Shown here in pieces: positions 1-64,000 of a stretch of DNA of 64,000 bases. Position 1 is the stretch's first letter. Every line of letters begins with the position of its first letter. The translations under genes were made by a program, and so were the position numbers. The notes beneath the pieces were generated by a model that made no database searches, was not told the origin of the DNA, and saw nothing but the letters and a program-made list of their open reading frames with translations. This DNA comes from Portunus trituberculatus (lineage: Eukaryota > Arthropoda > Malacostraca > Decapoda > Portunidae): assembly GCF_017591435.1 (NCBI RefSeq), contig NC_059301.1, positions 8,801,549 through 8,865,548 of the forward strand, written 5' to 3'.

Positions 1-302
1 AATGAGATAGACTCTGGACCGAGCTGTGTGTCTGGAGTCTTGCTGTGCTTCTGCTGTTGTGTTGCGATATTTTCTTGCAAGTACGTAATGATATAACTAA
101 TCTACTTTTTCTTCTTTATCACTTTACTATATTACTTTCTATTATCTTTCTTCTTCTTTTCCCTTATAATATACCTCCTTTCCTCTCGTTTTCACTCGTT
201 TCTACATCTCTTCCTCTTTTATTCGATATGCTGCCTTTTCTACCCCGCATCCCTCCGCCTTCCCTACCTGCTGCATCACCACACACCACCACCACCACCA
301 AC

Positions 303-12059
<11,757 letters not shown>

Positions 12060-13368
12060 GATGGCGGTTGTGTGCTGCTCCTTCTCTCCTGGTAACTTGG
12101 TGATTGATTGAATGACTGGGACTTGGTGACTGGTACTTGGTGACTTACTTTTGTACGTACACTGTGTTTTCAAATGGTAGACTTCTTTTTTTTTCACTAT
12201 CAACTAATTAATTACTTCTTTTGTCTATTATTTGTTTCTTGTGGCTTGTTTCTTTATCCCTAGTTTCTATTTCCTTGTTTTCCTTACGTTGTGACTTTTT
12301 TTCACTCTTATTCTTTCTCTTTCTTTTTACTCCAGGAAGATGTGACGTCTGAAGACTTTAATAGAGGGCGTGTCGTGCCGGCGGGATGTGGTCGTGGCTG
12401 CCGCTGCTCTATAGTGTGGCTCTTATAAGGTGCGGCTAGAGCTCCTTCTAATACGAGGCGTGGTGGCGGGCTGAGGCTGAAGCTGCTCTAGTGTGCGACG
12501 GATGGAGCCCTGAAGATGTAATGCGATCAGAACCTGGAAATGATAAAATTGATTCCAGTTCATCACCATCACCATCATCACTACTGCTACTACGGCTATG
12601 AGCTATGAACACCATTATTAGCATCACCACTAACACTTCTTTCTCTTCCTCCTCCTTCGTCGCATTCTCTGGAGGGAGAGATAGAGAACAGATGATTCAA
12701 AGGTGTGTGTACTGTGAATGTGGAAGATAAATTCGTGTACTAGTTCGTCAGCTGGTCAATAGATGTCTCTGAAACCACGGACACGTCTCGCTTCTAATCA
12801 AGGAAGCTACAGACTCATTTTCCTTGCTTCGAGCCCTCCAATGATGCAAAGACGAATACAGAAAATATGATGTTAGATAAGATCACAAGAGAAATGACAC
12901 AGATTTTCTTATTTTCATCATTTGACAGTCAACGATTACCTAACTGTACATTCCTGTGTTCTTGATAAACTACATAATATATACAATCATTTAATACTTC
13001 CCATGCTATTTAGTAACCGAAAAAAAAAAAAACAAGAACTAGGCACCCATTCCTTTCATCAACGAAATGGTAAAAATACATACCAAAATAAATGAATAAA
13101 AAAAAATCTATATGATCAATGCGCCATGAATGAAATATAAAAGGGACTGAAATGAACTACTGACAATCAATTAATATATACAATTCTTTACTTTTCACCT
13201 AGAATCGAGAGGAAGACGAGTGCAAGAGAGAGAGAGAGAGAGAGAGAGCCACGTGGTGAAGTGTCAGGGAGGGAGAGAGTGCCAAGGTGCCAACGAGTCT
13301 GCTATTCTTGGCATTTGTACGGACGGGGAAGTAGCGAGAGGGTGGATGTGAGGAGAGGAGGTGGAAGA

Positions 13369-13371
<3 letters not shown>

Positions 13372-13427
<56 letters not shown>

Positions 13428-13443
13428 TGTGTGTGTGTGTGTG
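13372..13443. repeat. Compound (GA)n(GT)n microsatellite
   Basis: About 26 GA units switch at about 13425 to about nine GT units without a spacer. Confidence 0.95.
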
Positions 13444-14660
13444 TTAGATAATTTAACAAGTGAACACAAATCGCAATCAGAACTGTCTCATATTCACTTT
13501 GTTCCTTTAAGAGATGCCGTCTTGAAGCGACCAACACTGACGTAAATATAGAACCAACCTGTTATATCTGAGACAGTAGAAAACGGGAAACGTGAGACTA
13601 CTGTAGTATTAATTAATTAAACCACATGGAGTTAGTTCAGATGGATGAATAATGCGTCTATTAAAAAATGTCAGTTGTTTACTAGAAGATGGTAATTTTG
13701 ATATGACCATTCGCCACTCACTAATAAAACAAGAAAAACAAAACAAAACACTGTCATGACCACCAATAGCATCACCAAAACCGTCAGTCGCATCACTACC
13801 ATCACCACCTTCACATCATCACATCACCACTACAAAAAACGTCACTCCACCCACGAAAAGAAAAAAAAAAAAACCCTAAATGCAGGTCGGTCTGAGTCAC
13901 AAGTACTTTCCACCAGCACTAAAAATAAGACTCGGTGATACGCTCTGACTGATCACAAAGACTGGACTCACTCACACCATCACCAGCCATCACTACAACC
14001 ACCGTCCCTCACCACCAACAAAGTCAGCACCACCACATTACTCATGGCAGCAATGGAGGTGGGTGAGTGCGCGTGCCTCGTCACCACCACCTCACCCCCT
14101 CGGGTCTCGCAGGACTGAGTAAGCAGGGCCGTGCCACGAGGGAGTACCTGTCTGGTGCCGCCACACACCTACACTCCCTCCCTCCACCTGGCGCCGGGCA
14201 TCGCTACCACACCTCTTGGCACAGCAGGCATTCTCTCCGCTCCCCAGACACACAATCTCTCTCTCTCTCTCGTAAAAGAGACGCTTTCGTATTAATTAAA
14301 GCATTTTCCATTTGTTTACTTGCTATCGTATTTTCCTAAGATTCCGAAGTATCAAATTTAACAATTTATTGAAAATAAAACTTCCCTAAAATGTTGATTT
14401 AATTCAAACTTAAAACTATTGTTGTTGATTCCAAGCTGACCAATGAGATAGACATTTGTACGGGCTATAAATAAAAATGCATATCTAGTTGGATTAATCT
14501 TGCGTCATGCCATTCCTTCTTGTTACAGGCAAGTGTTGTATCCACACTCCTAACACAGGTGAGAGAATCCACGGACAACTTTTCATCTATTTATTTGTAA
14601 TTACATGAAAAATAGATAGCTACAGTGCTTCATTATACAGTATTATATGAAGAGTTGTTA

Positions 14661-14740
14661 CTTGCCGTGCCGCCGCCGCCGCCGCCCCTGCTTGTGTGAC
14701 GTCGAGCTCGACTACCTGATTCACGCGAGGCGGCAGGGAA
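14661..14740. promoter_or_regulatory. CpG-rich patch with CRE-like TGACGTC
   Basis: A CCG trinucleotide run (GCCGCCGCCGCCGCC), TGACGTCGAGCTCG and several further CpGs stand out from AT-rich surroundings. It lies about 2.6 kb upstream of the SmydA start codon. A promoter or first non-coding exon is possible, but no TATA box, initiator or splice pairing was identified. Confidence 0.3.
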
Positions 14741-15298
14741 GGGAGGGAGGGAGAGGGAGTGAGAGGAGGAAAGACAGAGGCTGACGAAGGCTAACAAAAC
14801 ATAACTCATCACTACTGTCAGGTCATGCCGACTAAGCGGAATGCAAGGGAAACAAAGGGCGAGAGTGGCGGGAAACCATTACATGGATAGGAGGACATCT
14901 TAGAACTACCAACAGGCAGCAGGACATGCCGACCCGAGGGGAGGAAAAACAAGGACACGGAACAGACACGAACGACGAATATTCTTTTATAGTCACACGG
15001 CTATACACTTTCTGGCGACTCTTCTTCCACCTTAAGTCTTATCACCTCGTTTAATTTTTTTTTTTTTTTTTACTTTTATGTATGTACAAAATCTACGGCA
15101 GGCAAACAAAAGAACAAGACAAAAACAACAATCAAGGTAGGGCAGCGGATTAATTTAGTCATCATTTTACCTGCAACCGCACTGGATTCGAGTATCGTGT
15201 ATTCAATCCATTACAGTATGTACTACGTATTCACAGATTGTTGTAAATTTATCATATTAGTTTTATTTATACAAAGCCTGTCATCAATAACCTAAGGA

Positions 15299-15408
15299 GA
15301 AGAGGAGGAGGAGGAGGAGGAGGAGGAGGAGGAGGAGGAGGAGGAAAGGAGGAGGAGGAGGAGGAGGAGGAGGAGGAGGAGGAGGAGGAGGAGGAGGAGG
15401 AGGAGGAG
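15299..15408. repeat. (GGA)n trinucleotide array
   Basis: GGA/GAG units with a single AAA interruption near 15346. Confidence 0.95.
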
Positions 15409-15460
15409 ACTAGGAAACTACGATAAGTTTGTACGATTATAATGAATAGAGGGAAGACCT

Positions 15461-15462
<2 letters not shown>

Positions 15463-15555
<93 letters not shown>
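15463..15555. repeat. (GT)n microsatellite
   Basis: About 46 uninterrupted GT units. Confidence 0.97.
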
Positions 15556-15559
<4 letters not shown>

Positions 15560-15624
15560 CAAATACCACATACATTGAGAAGCTTTTCTTTCTAATCAAC
15601 TAGAAATACTGTGTGTTTTACTAA

Positions 15625-16094
<470 letters not shown>

Positions 16095-16520
16095 AAGAGG
16101 GAGGAGGAAAAGAAGAAAGTGAGGAAAAATTCTCCCTTTCTTTGTGGATCAGTAAGGTTTAGACATAAAGAAATGGAGTTAATGGGAAGGATCAGTCTAC
16201 CATAAATATCAAGTCCCCTCCTTTAATACATAGATACATTACAGTTAGTATGTTCCTGGCATACCCAAACAACCGTCACCATAGGTAGAGAGACAGAGAG
16301 ACTTAATACATAGACTATCAATTATTATGTAATACTATGATGATGATACAATAATAATAAAAATAATAATAATGATAATAATAGTAATAGTAATGACAAT
16401 AACATATAATAATAAAAATAGGTAATATCTAATACACACTCGTACACATACAAACATAACGTACAAACGCATTTAAGTACACGCCAGATACAAAAAATCA
16501 GAAAGAAGCACCATTTTGGC

Positions 16521-16522
<2 letters not shown>

Positions 16523-16566
<44 letters not shown>
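16523..16566. repeat. (CA)n microsatellite
   Basis: About 22 CA units in intergenic DNA. Confidence 0.95.
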
Positions 16567-16571
<5 letters not shown>

Positions 16572-17024
16572 CACAGCTTGTGGCTTGAAACAGTACTTAC
16601 CGAACTGGTTTGAAATGGCAACTTATCTAAAAAGCTAATACCTGGATTATTTTAACCGGTTCTAGAGTATTAGTATCTTCCTATTTGTAAGGCTCCACCT
16701 GATTAAACAAAAGGATTATGGGTTACATCACTGTTATATTGGACTGAGGTGCTTTAAGTAACAAACTGAAGGCTAAGAAAAAGAAAAAAATATTCACAGG
16801 AATTGAAATACTAAAAGAAGAAAAAGACAATTAATTATCTTGACGAGGAAGTTACTGTGTTGGAAACAATGATTGCAGAACTGCACAGAGCATGCACTCC
16901 TGACTCATTGCCACTCTTGCTGGATTAAAGAGTTGTAAATCCTTAGCTGACATCCCATGCTAATTCATTACTACCAAAGTGAACAAGAGATATAGAATCC
17001 TAATTGGTTCCAACCTCAAGAGAA

Positions 17025-17090
17025 TTCAAACCCAGGACCTTTCAGTTGTGAGCTGGGTGCACTGACCATTACACTAACAGGTCGCTTTGT
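17025..17090 (-). mobile_element. tRNA-derived SINE head (fragment)
   Basis: On the minus strand there is an A-box-like GTTAGTGTAATGGTCAGTGC and, about 35 bases on, a B-box-like GGGTTTGAATTC. Without pairing acceptor arms it is a tRNA-like relic, not a tRNA gene. I see no clear body or tail. Confidence 0.5.
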
Positions 17091-17345
17091 ATGATAAGCA
17101 ATGAGGTAAAACCGAGGTGTGTTTTCTATTGTTGCTATAGAGACAAACCACATACACTGGCAAAGGCAGAACATGAAAATAATCACACCTTTTACAAGTT
17201 TTCACAAACCAACATGTAAGACATTCACTAATAGTAAACTCTGAGGAGGTTCAGCAACAGCTAGTGTCGGGCAACATCTGCTGTGGTTTTAAACTTGTGT
17301 CATGTTTAACAACCTCAGAGCCCACATTCTGCAATAATTAATATC

Positions 17346-17509
<164 letters not shown>

Positions 17510-18466
17510 GTCCTGACATGTACACTGTCTGCATTAGGCCGTCAATACAATTGTTTTAAATATTTCTTACGTGAAAAATAATGAATCTGACAGGAAGTGA
17601 AAAAGAATGCAACAGAGTGCATCACACAGCTACACATGGGGAAACTGATCTATTGTTAATGATGAGCTGACTGCAAAAGGTTGCAAAACAATTGGACAGG
17701 AGATGCAACTCAACTCTGGCAAAACCCAAATAAACAGGAAATGTACTGCACACACACACAAACCTCGATCACACATATACACAAGAAACAAAAAATGTGC
17801 ATATATTTACAGATACTGCAAGTGCACATTTTCACCTAATATGTGGTACACACACAAGTTGTGAGGGAATAGGGCACAGTTTTGTCCTTATAGTTTGAGA
17901 GGTTTTTCTTGTAACTAAGTTTAAATTATCACTACACTGTTGAAAAACAAAAGAACATCTTTAGCACATTACAATGGATAGGCTGTGTACTGTGATATGC
18001 TAACAATTTATTCTAAATCTGCTTTGCTGCTATGATATCAGCTGTTGTGAAATGCAAAGGCAAACCATTATAAAACAAAATCTTAGCAGAGTGAATGCAA
18101 TAACAAAGTGACAGACATAAGATGACTTCTTTTCTTTTCTCTCAGCATCCTCCTCCTCTCAGTCACTCCTCAACATAACAACACAGGGAACAGCACATCA
18201 CCACCTCAGATGATGTACACATGGAACCATCCCCATTAAAGCACTTCAGAAACAATTACCTATAGGAACTCGCAAGTCCCTGAATGTGTGAGTGAAACAG
18301 TGTCATGCACTAAGTTAATGCTCCTGGAGGGAATGGAATGATTTTGGTTTTTCAGTATTTTCTTCATAATTATTTCTTTCTCCTGTTGTCACATATTCCA
18401 CACCTCACTGATAGGAGCCACACCTTAACACTCTTAAACCAATGATGTGTTTATGTATCTGTTTTG

Positions 18467-18528
<62 letters not shown>
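18467..18528. repeat. (GT)n tract forming the 3' tail of a minus-strand SINE
   Basis: Read on the minus strand this is the (CA)n that follows the SINE body at 18529-18652, as in the SINE copies at 29.5 and 62 kb. Confidence 0.9.
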
Positions 18529-18766
<238 letters not shown>

Positions 18767-20796
18767 TTCAATATGTACATTTGATTCTCTCTCCATACAA
18801 GTGATGCACAACCCCCTTAAAGCCTATCTAGTGCCCTGGATTCCCCTGCTACAGTATCACCAACAAATCCTTATTCATAATTACATTACAATGATTTCTT
18901 AACAAGGTATCTACATTTTAAAATTACTTTTCTCATTCTCCCTCCCCTTGCCTTCCTTCTTTCCCTGATGCCTCTTAGTGATGGTAAAAAGTTGTGGCGG
19001 CAGAAAAATTATTATTATAAAATATATATATATATATGAAATAACATTGGATTCTACCTAAAATGGCGAGCACATATGCAATCAAACGATAATGAAATAT
19101 CCCTGTTATCAGGAGGAAAGAGACAATGTGAAGGCTGATTTATCATTATGGGTGGCGAGCACTGCCTAGGCCACTGCAGCAACCATCACTGCCGCCTTTC
19201 CTCCCTCCAACGTGTGACAGAGGCAGCACCATACACTGCTCCATTGGTTTCAAAAGAGTGCATTTCTCCATCTTCAGTTTCCCTTCTTTTTTACATGTGC
19301 AGTCTGTTCTATAAGTTAGAGGGACATTGCATTTCTGATTCAACAGATAATAATGTTGAAAGAAAAGGGATGTGACCTTATGAGTCCATGGAGACTGCCT
19401 TCCTGTCTCACAACCTGCAATAGTACTACAAATCCTACATAAGTTATTGGTATGTCCGTGTGTGTGTGTGTGTGTGTGTGTGTATCTCAATCTCTGTTAC
19501 TGTTCCACACATGCTAAGCTTCCTAGGTTAATCTATATGTGCTCAAGTGAATGGATTCTGGAACTGAAGAGTGACATGTATACAAGGGAAGTGTGTGATG
19601 CTGCTACCTCGGTCTTGGGAAACTGATTTAGTGTCCAGCCCAACTGCCAGTCATATCCAGTTTACTTACTGGCAACTTATGGGATCCAGACAGGATAAAG
19701 CTGCCATTCTCAATGAGGCACTAAATAAAAGCTTAAAACAAAGGTAAATAAATACATATAGAAGACTATTTACATAAGTATCACAAGACCAACCCCTTTT
19801 AGTTAAAAGGTACACCCCTTCCCTAAACCAAGTGAGTAAGTCAAGAGAAAGGAGAGAAAAAAATGTCTGAATACATGTGTGTCATTAGTAGAGGCAAAAA
19901 GAAGTGGAAACTCTTTCCCGCTCCATAAGGTAAGAACCACTTCCTGTCACTCTGATGCATATACAGACACTCATCATACCAAATAAAGGATAGGATGGAA
20001 GAGATAAGATTCATTTTCCTAAGAAGGCAAGAGTCTTCTCTCCCACTTCATTAATAATGGAGGAACAAGATGAGGATTTAACCAAGAATTGAAAGAAATA
20101 TTATGAACACTAGTAAACCCATAAATGAAGAAAGCAGAGGTGGGAATGAGCCACTAAATGCACTTATTAAGCTCTTGAAGAGATGACATGAAATCTCTTC
20201 CTCTTCTTGTGGAATGATGCCAAAGCGTGGCAACAGATCAAAGGTATGTGGGGAAAAAAGTCAGCAGATTGCTAAGCACATTCATTTCAAGCTACAACCA
20301 TGAGAATGAAAAGATATTGCAATTCTCAGAAAGAGTAGATCACTGATTACTCTTTGTCTGGGACCCATGTGACGTAGCATCCCTTACAGTGAGAGCCGTC
20401 TAAGTAGAGCTATGAAGATAGTGACACATAAGAATGAAGAGGACAAAGGAGGAAAAGGTGAAGGGGTGCAAGGAGGTGCAGAGGTATCAAATCATTATAA
20501 TATCCAGTGTGGTGGAAAAAAGTGGGTTAGGGCAGGGAGGGGACACCTCATTCAACTGACAATAGAAAACACTAACCTATTTAGTCCTTTGTTCTTGATG
20601 ATGCCCTTGTAACTATGAGGCAGATAAATGTACTAAATGCAGGCAAGTTATTGGTTTCTGTTCATTTCTTTTTTTTTGGAGATGGTCATAATTTTCATCT
20701 GTAAAGAGAGGCCATGTCACTCTTTTCTTCCTCCAAAATAATGTGAGTAGCTATCCCAAACAATATACATCCTGGCTTTTACCTAAGACAAGAAAC

Positions 20797-20802
20797 TTTA
20801 TT
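20797..20802 (-). terminator. Candidate polyadenylation signal for BAZ1B
   Basis: AATAAA on the minus strand, about 510 bases downstream of the BAZ1B stop codon. Several other AATAAA words exist further on, so the true 3' end is not fixed. Confidence 0.3.
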
Positions 20803-21310
20803 CATTTTGCTTCCCTAAGTAATGAATGCACTTCACAACTTCATTCCCACAAAATACACCTCTCAATTTTCTCTCCTAACCATGGCAACACAGAAAAACA
20901 CTTTCAACTTGTCTCATGTGCAACACACAGTAAGGAAACTTTTCCCTAATGCAACTAGGAACATTTCACTTTCTTTCAGAGTGCAACACAAAAAAATTGT
21001 CACACTTGTTTGCTGACGAGAGAGGAAGAGTCAAGCAGTGATTGGATACATCTGGGACACAAGGCAGTTTCACACTTTACTTTCTTATATACCTACTTTT
21101 CCTTTCCCTAAATCTAATATGGATGAGTGCAGGTTAAAAGTGCAACATATTATGCAGTTTCTTGGTCACTACCATCATTATAATCAAAATCTTTCTACTC
21201 GGGTGCATCACCCATATTTTTCTCTGTACACTCTTGTTGCTGTTGCTCTGGTTGTTGCTATCATTCCTGATATTCTTCCTCCTCTTCTTCTTCCTTTTCA
21301 TCTTCTTCAT

Positions 21311-47473
<26,163 letters not shown>

Positions 47474-48130
47474 GGGGCAGGTGTCAGGTCGTGGAGGGGA
47501 AAAATGGAGGAAAAAAGGCGCCGCGTCGTCTTCAGTTCGAACCTCCACGAGCGTCCTAGTCCCTCTGGCCGCCTTTTATTTAACCCTTTTTTTATCGGTA
47601 CTTATCGCCCAAACTCGCCTTGAAGTGGTAAAATAGTGTTTCTGACTATTTTAAATTTTCTTCTGCCGGATTGTTTGAGCAGTTTTAATTTTTTACCTGA
47701 ACTGACAATGAACCAACGGAAAGTATCAACAAATCAGTTTTGGCGCGAACCCTCCTGTTGCCTGTTAGCCGTTTACTGTTATAAGGTTTCTGTTGTTTGC
47801 CTGGTGAGCTGGAGTTTGTTTTATCCGATTAAGGGTGTTTGGATGTACAGGAATATTCAATGGATGTATGAGTGGTGTTGTCTCTGTTGTCCGTACGTGT
47901 GTTTGCCTGATTTGTTGTGGTTACTGTTACCTGTTGGAGGAATTTCTCCCGTTTCTCTCCTGTTTTTCCTGGGTTTATTTTGCTGTTTCGACTTTTGATG
48001 TATTGGCAAGGAAAAGTGTGTGGGTTTAGTGTTTGTTTTGAATTGTGTGGCTCTGTTCATGGTTTTCCTGTTGTATTTCCTGTTGTTATCAGCTGATTTC
48101 TGTTGGCCTGTTTTTTTTTTCGTCTTATTC

Positions 48131-48900
48131 CCATTTCTGTTTGGTTTTCTGTTACCTGTTCCTGTTGGTTTTACATAGCTTGTCTAATATTGATCTTTCT
48201 GTTCATGCTTTCATATCCCTGTTTGTCCCTCCTGTTGTTGCCTGTTGTTGTATTATCATTGTGTAGTGTTAAATATTTCGTGGATTGATTGTCTACTACT
48301 AGTACTTTATTGCCCTAACTTCTGTTCGCTTTTCTGTTACTTGTTCATGTTATTTTACAGCCATAGTGGTATTGTTTTTCTCTGTTTATGCTTTCGTGTC
48401 CCTGTTTGCCCCTCCTGTTGTTTCCTGTTGTTGTTGTATTATCATTGTGCAGTGTTAATTATTTCGTACTTACTTTCTTGCTTTCATTTCTGTTTCGTTC
48501 TCTGTTGCTTGTTCCTGTTAGTTTTACATAGCCATAGTGATATTGTTTTTTCTGTTTATGCTTTCGTGTCCCTGTTTGTCCCTCCCGTTGTTTCCTGTTG
48601 CTGTCCTATCATTGTGCAGTGTTTAACCCCTTCATTACTATGCCGCTTTTTCATTTTTCATCCTGCTTATTATTTGGTGATTTTATACAGCTTCAGAAAC
48701 TTATGTGGGGATTATTATAGTGAAAATTGTGGCCATTAATCTTCTAATTTGCTTACACCCTTCTTAATGTAAATAAAATCGTCAAATCGCACACAAAACT
48801 CAAGGTAAAAAAAAAAGCGTCTCAGTATTGAAGGGGTTAATATTTCGTGGTGTCACCTTATTGATTGTCTACTAATAGTACTAAGTTTCATAGGTCAATT
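48131..48900. repeat. Three-unit tandem repeat, about 170-185 bp per unit
   Basis: TTCTGTT...TTTTACA...TCTGTTYATGCTTTC...CCCTGTTTG...ATCATTGTG-AGTGTTAA...ATTTCGT recurs from about 48131, 48321 and 48481. The third unit is split by a MITE (48623-48840) and resumes as TATTTCGTGG. The word TGATTGTCTACTA follows units 1 and 3. Confidence 0.85.
48623..48840 (-). mobile_element. TTAA MITE, copy 4, inserted in tandem repeat unit 3
   Basis: TTAA at 48623-48626 and 48837-48840 bound the usual inverted ends (CCCCTTCATTACTATGCCGC and CAGTATTGAAGGGG). The uninterrupted sister units keep a single TTAA at the same place (48269-48272 and 48455-48458), so the insertion site and duplication are visible. Confidence 0.95.
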
Positions 48901-49201
48901 TACAGTCTTACACTATACTCTCACTTATAGACGATTTGCGATGGGTATGTATGGGTTCAAATTACTCAAAATAATAATAATAGTAATGAAATAAAAAGCT
49001 CTGTATAAGATGAGAAGGATAAGAAAAGCTATGTTGATTATGGTGTAACACTGTATTCTAATACCTTTTCATAATTTTCCATGTGATCTCTTGTTGTTTT
49101 CCTTCCTGTTCTGTAATCTTGCTGACCCTCTCCTGTTGCTCCTTACCGTTGTTACTTTCGTTTTGTTCTGTTCATCATCTAAATTTGTGTCTGGTTCCCT
49201 G

Positions 49202-49421
49202 TTAACCCCTTCAGTACTGGAACACATTTTTACCTTGAGATTTGTATACGATTAATTTCAGACCATTTTATTGACATTAGGAAGGATCTAGGGAGGTCAG
49301 AAGATTAATGGCCACAGTCTTCACTATTCTAATCCCCCACATAAGTTTCTGAAGCTATATAAAATCACCAAATAGTAAGCAGAGTGAATATGGAAACACG
49401 TCATGGTACTGAAGGGGTTAA
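49202..49421 (+). mobile_element. TTAA MITE, copy 5
   Basis: One of the best-preserved copies: 220 bases with TTAACCCCTTCAGTACTGG at the left, GGTACTGAAGGGGTTAA at the right, and perfect TTAA flanks. Orientation as copy 2. Confidence 0.95.
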
Positions 49422-50142
49422 TAGGCTATTCTGAGTCTATTACATGTATTTTCGTCGTTAACAGGTATACATATTACATCGCCTGTTGAATATTAGTACA
49501 TCCCTCGGAAAGAATGAACAGATAAGACGGTATATACGGTATGTCTCAGTTGTATATTCAGGTGTGACAAGTTGGTATAGGATAAATTTACTGATAGGGG
49601 ACTCGTAGCTATACTATATTGATAAGTTGGTCAAGACAGGTGAGTAGATAAGGATAGTTTGAAATGCATTAGTAGGGATATACGTAATGAATTGTGATAA
49701 AGTGACAACAGAATTAATGAAGAAATATGAAGTTTAATTTGACATGTCACCTAAAAAAAGATATATAAATAAAATGAATAAATAAATAGATAAATGTCCT
49801 TTAATTCAGATTGCAGTGTCCTTTTCTAATATTTAAACAAGTCATTTCTTGGGTTCATTTTCTATTTTGTCTATTGTTAATTTCATGTTATGTTATGAGT
49901 ATTTATGGATTCCCGTGCTCCTATTCAGATCATGACATATTAATAGGATAAACAATTATTGATTACCTTCTTTTCACTCACATAGAGCATTCATATTTGT
50001 ATCTTTGTTTATCTATTTATTTATTTTTATTTTTTATTTTTTTATTTATTTCATCAAGCTTTCTCTTTTGCATCACAACAACCTCTCGTATTGTTCACTG
50101 TTTAGACTCCCCCACGTGCAGAAGAAGCTTCTGAATATCGAT

Positions 50143-50206
<64 letters not shown>

Positions 50207-50376
50207 TACCACTTCTGCTACTACTACATCTTCTTCTTCTTCTTCTTCTTCTTCTTCTTCTTCTTCTTCTTCTTCTTCTTCTTCTTCTTCTTCTTCTTCT
50301 TCTTCTTCTTCTTCTCCTCCTCCTCCTCCTCCTCCTCCTCCTCCTCCTCCTCCTCCTCCTCCTCCTCCTCCTCCTC

Positions 50377-50425
<49 letters not shown>
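50143..50425. repeat. Compound pyrimidine array CTA-CTT-CTC-CTA before MSH5
   Basis: CTA (from 50143), interrupted CTA/CTT, pure CTT (about 50229-50312), pure CTC (about 50313-50377), then CTA again to 50425. CCCTCCCTCTCTCCTTTCCCCAG follows, a plausible splice acceptor ten bases before the MSH5 ATG. Long poly-Leu, poly-Ser, poly-Arg and poly-Glu frames here are artefacts. Confidence 0.93.
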
Positions 50426-50456
50426 CCCTCCCTCTCTCCTTTCCCCAGCAAGCACA

Positions 50457-63767
<13,311 letters not shown>

Positions 63768-63953
63768 GTAAGTGTCAGTGTGTTTACCTGCTTGTGTTTA
63801 CGTGTTTACTTATCTGTTAGTAATGTGCAGTGTCGGGTTTACGCTTGCCTGCTCCTGTCTTTGTGATTATATACGTATATGAATATGTTTATTTTGTTTT
63901 TACTTCATTTGGTAGAGTATTACTTCTCTCTGTAGTGATTGGTGGATATATAT

Positions 63954-63955
<2 letters not shown>

Positions 63956-64000
<45 letters not shown>
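63956..64000. repeat. (GT)n microsatellite at window edge
   Basis: GT units run to the last base; full length unknown. Confidence 0.95.

Larger units (their letters stand above)
47474..50456. other. Intergenic region between divergent BAZ1B and MSH5
   Basis: Adjacent to BAZ1B, 47505-47575 is CpG-containing (GGCGCCGCGTCGTC) and is the likeliest BAZ1B promoter/5' UTR. The stretch 47600-48900 is T-rich on the plus strand with the tandem 170-185-bp repeat and a MITE; 49202-49421 is a second MITE. The stretch 49500-50100 is AT-rich. A compound pyrimidine array precedes MSH5. No other gene was recognised. Confidence 0.55.

Noticed and set aside
1..302. A final SmydA exon between the window edge and 302
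   Set aside because: An acceptor-like CTTGCAAG on the minus strand near 75 opens short frames, but none matches the expected SmydA C-terminal motif, so no exon is called.
13980..14339. 60-90 codon frames upstream of SmydA on either strand
   Set aside because: No homology, no paired splice sites, and repeat-biased composition; not enough to call an upstream exon.

Overview
The window is nuclear DNA from an animal, most likely a decapod crustacean. It has intron-rich genes with GT-AG junctions, an extreme density of di- and trinucleotide microsatellites (one pure CT tract exceeds 2.1 kb), non-LTR retrotransposons, tRNA-derived SINEs and TTAA-flanked miniature elements. The decapod placement is inference from this texture and from dispersed repeats I associate with crab and shrimp genomes; the species cannot be named from the sequence. 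There is no operon, phage, CRISPR array or rRNA gene, and no free-standing tRNA was found.

Three protein-coding genes are readable. (1) Positions 303-12059, minus strand: a SmydA-type SET/MYND protein, nine exons visible, with the C-terminal end outside the window and a one-base frameshift in exon 4. (2) Positions 21311-47473, minus strand: a complete BAZ1B (WSTF)-like chromatin remodeller subunit. Its 22 exons join in phase into 1626 codons plus a stop. It has WAC, DDT, WHIM-type and two PHD-finger segments and an acidic tail, but no bromodomain. (3) Positions 50457-63767, plus strand: the 5' half of MSH5, the meiotic MutS homologue, eleven exons, running off the right edge, with a one-base frameshift in exon 10. 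BAZ1B and MSH5 are divergently arranged about 3 kb apart.

Region by region: 1-12 kb is SmydA exons in microsatellite-rich introns with three TTAA MITEs and a 42-bp minisatellite. 12-21 kb is intergenic, with long AT, GA and GT tracts and one SINE copy. 21-47.5 kb is BAZ1B, whose introns hold a nearly full-length antisense LINE (32.7-36.9 kb), LINE fragments, SINEs and a 992-bp piggyBac-like element. 47.5-50.4 kb is a T-rich intergenic region with a three-unit tandem repeat and two MITEs. 50.4-64 kb is MSH5, whose introns hold five more MITEs, the giant CT tract and SINE/CA composites.

The best structural story is a roughly 210-bp MITE family in ten copies. Two copies sit in repeats whose sister copies preserve the empty TTAA site, which shows TTAA target duplication directly. 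SmydA and BAZ1B are chromatin or methylation factors and MSH5 is a crossover factor; nothing in the sequence shows that they act together.
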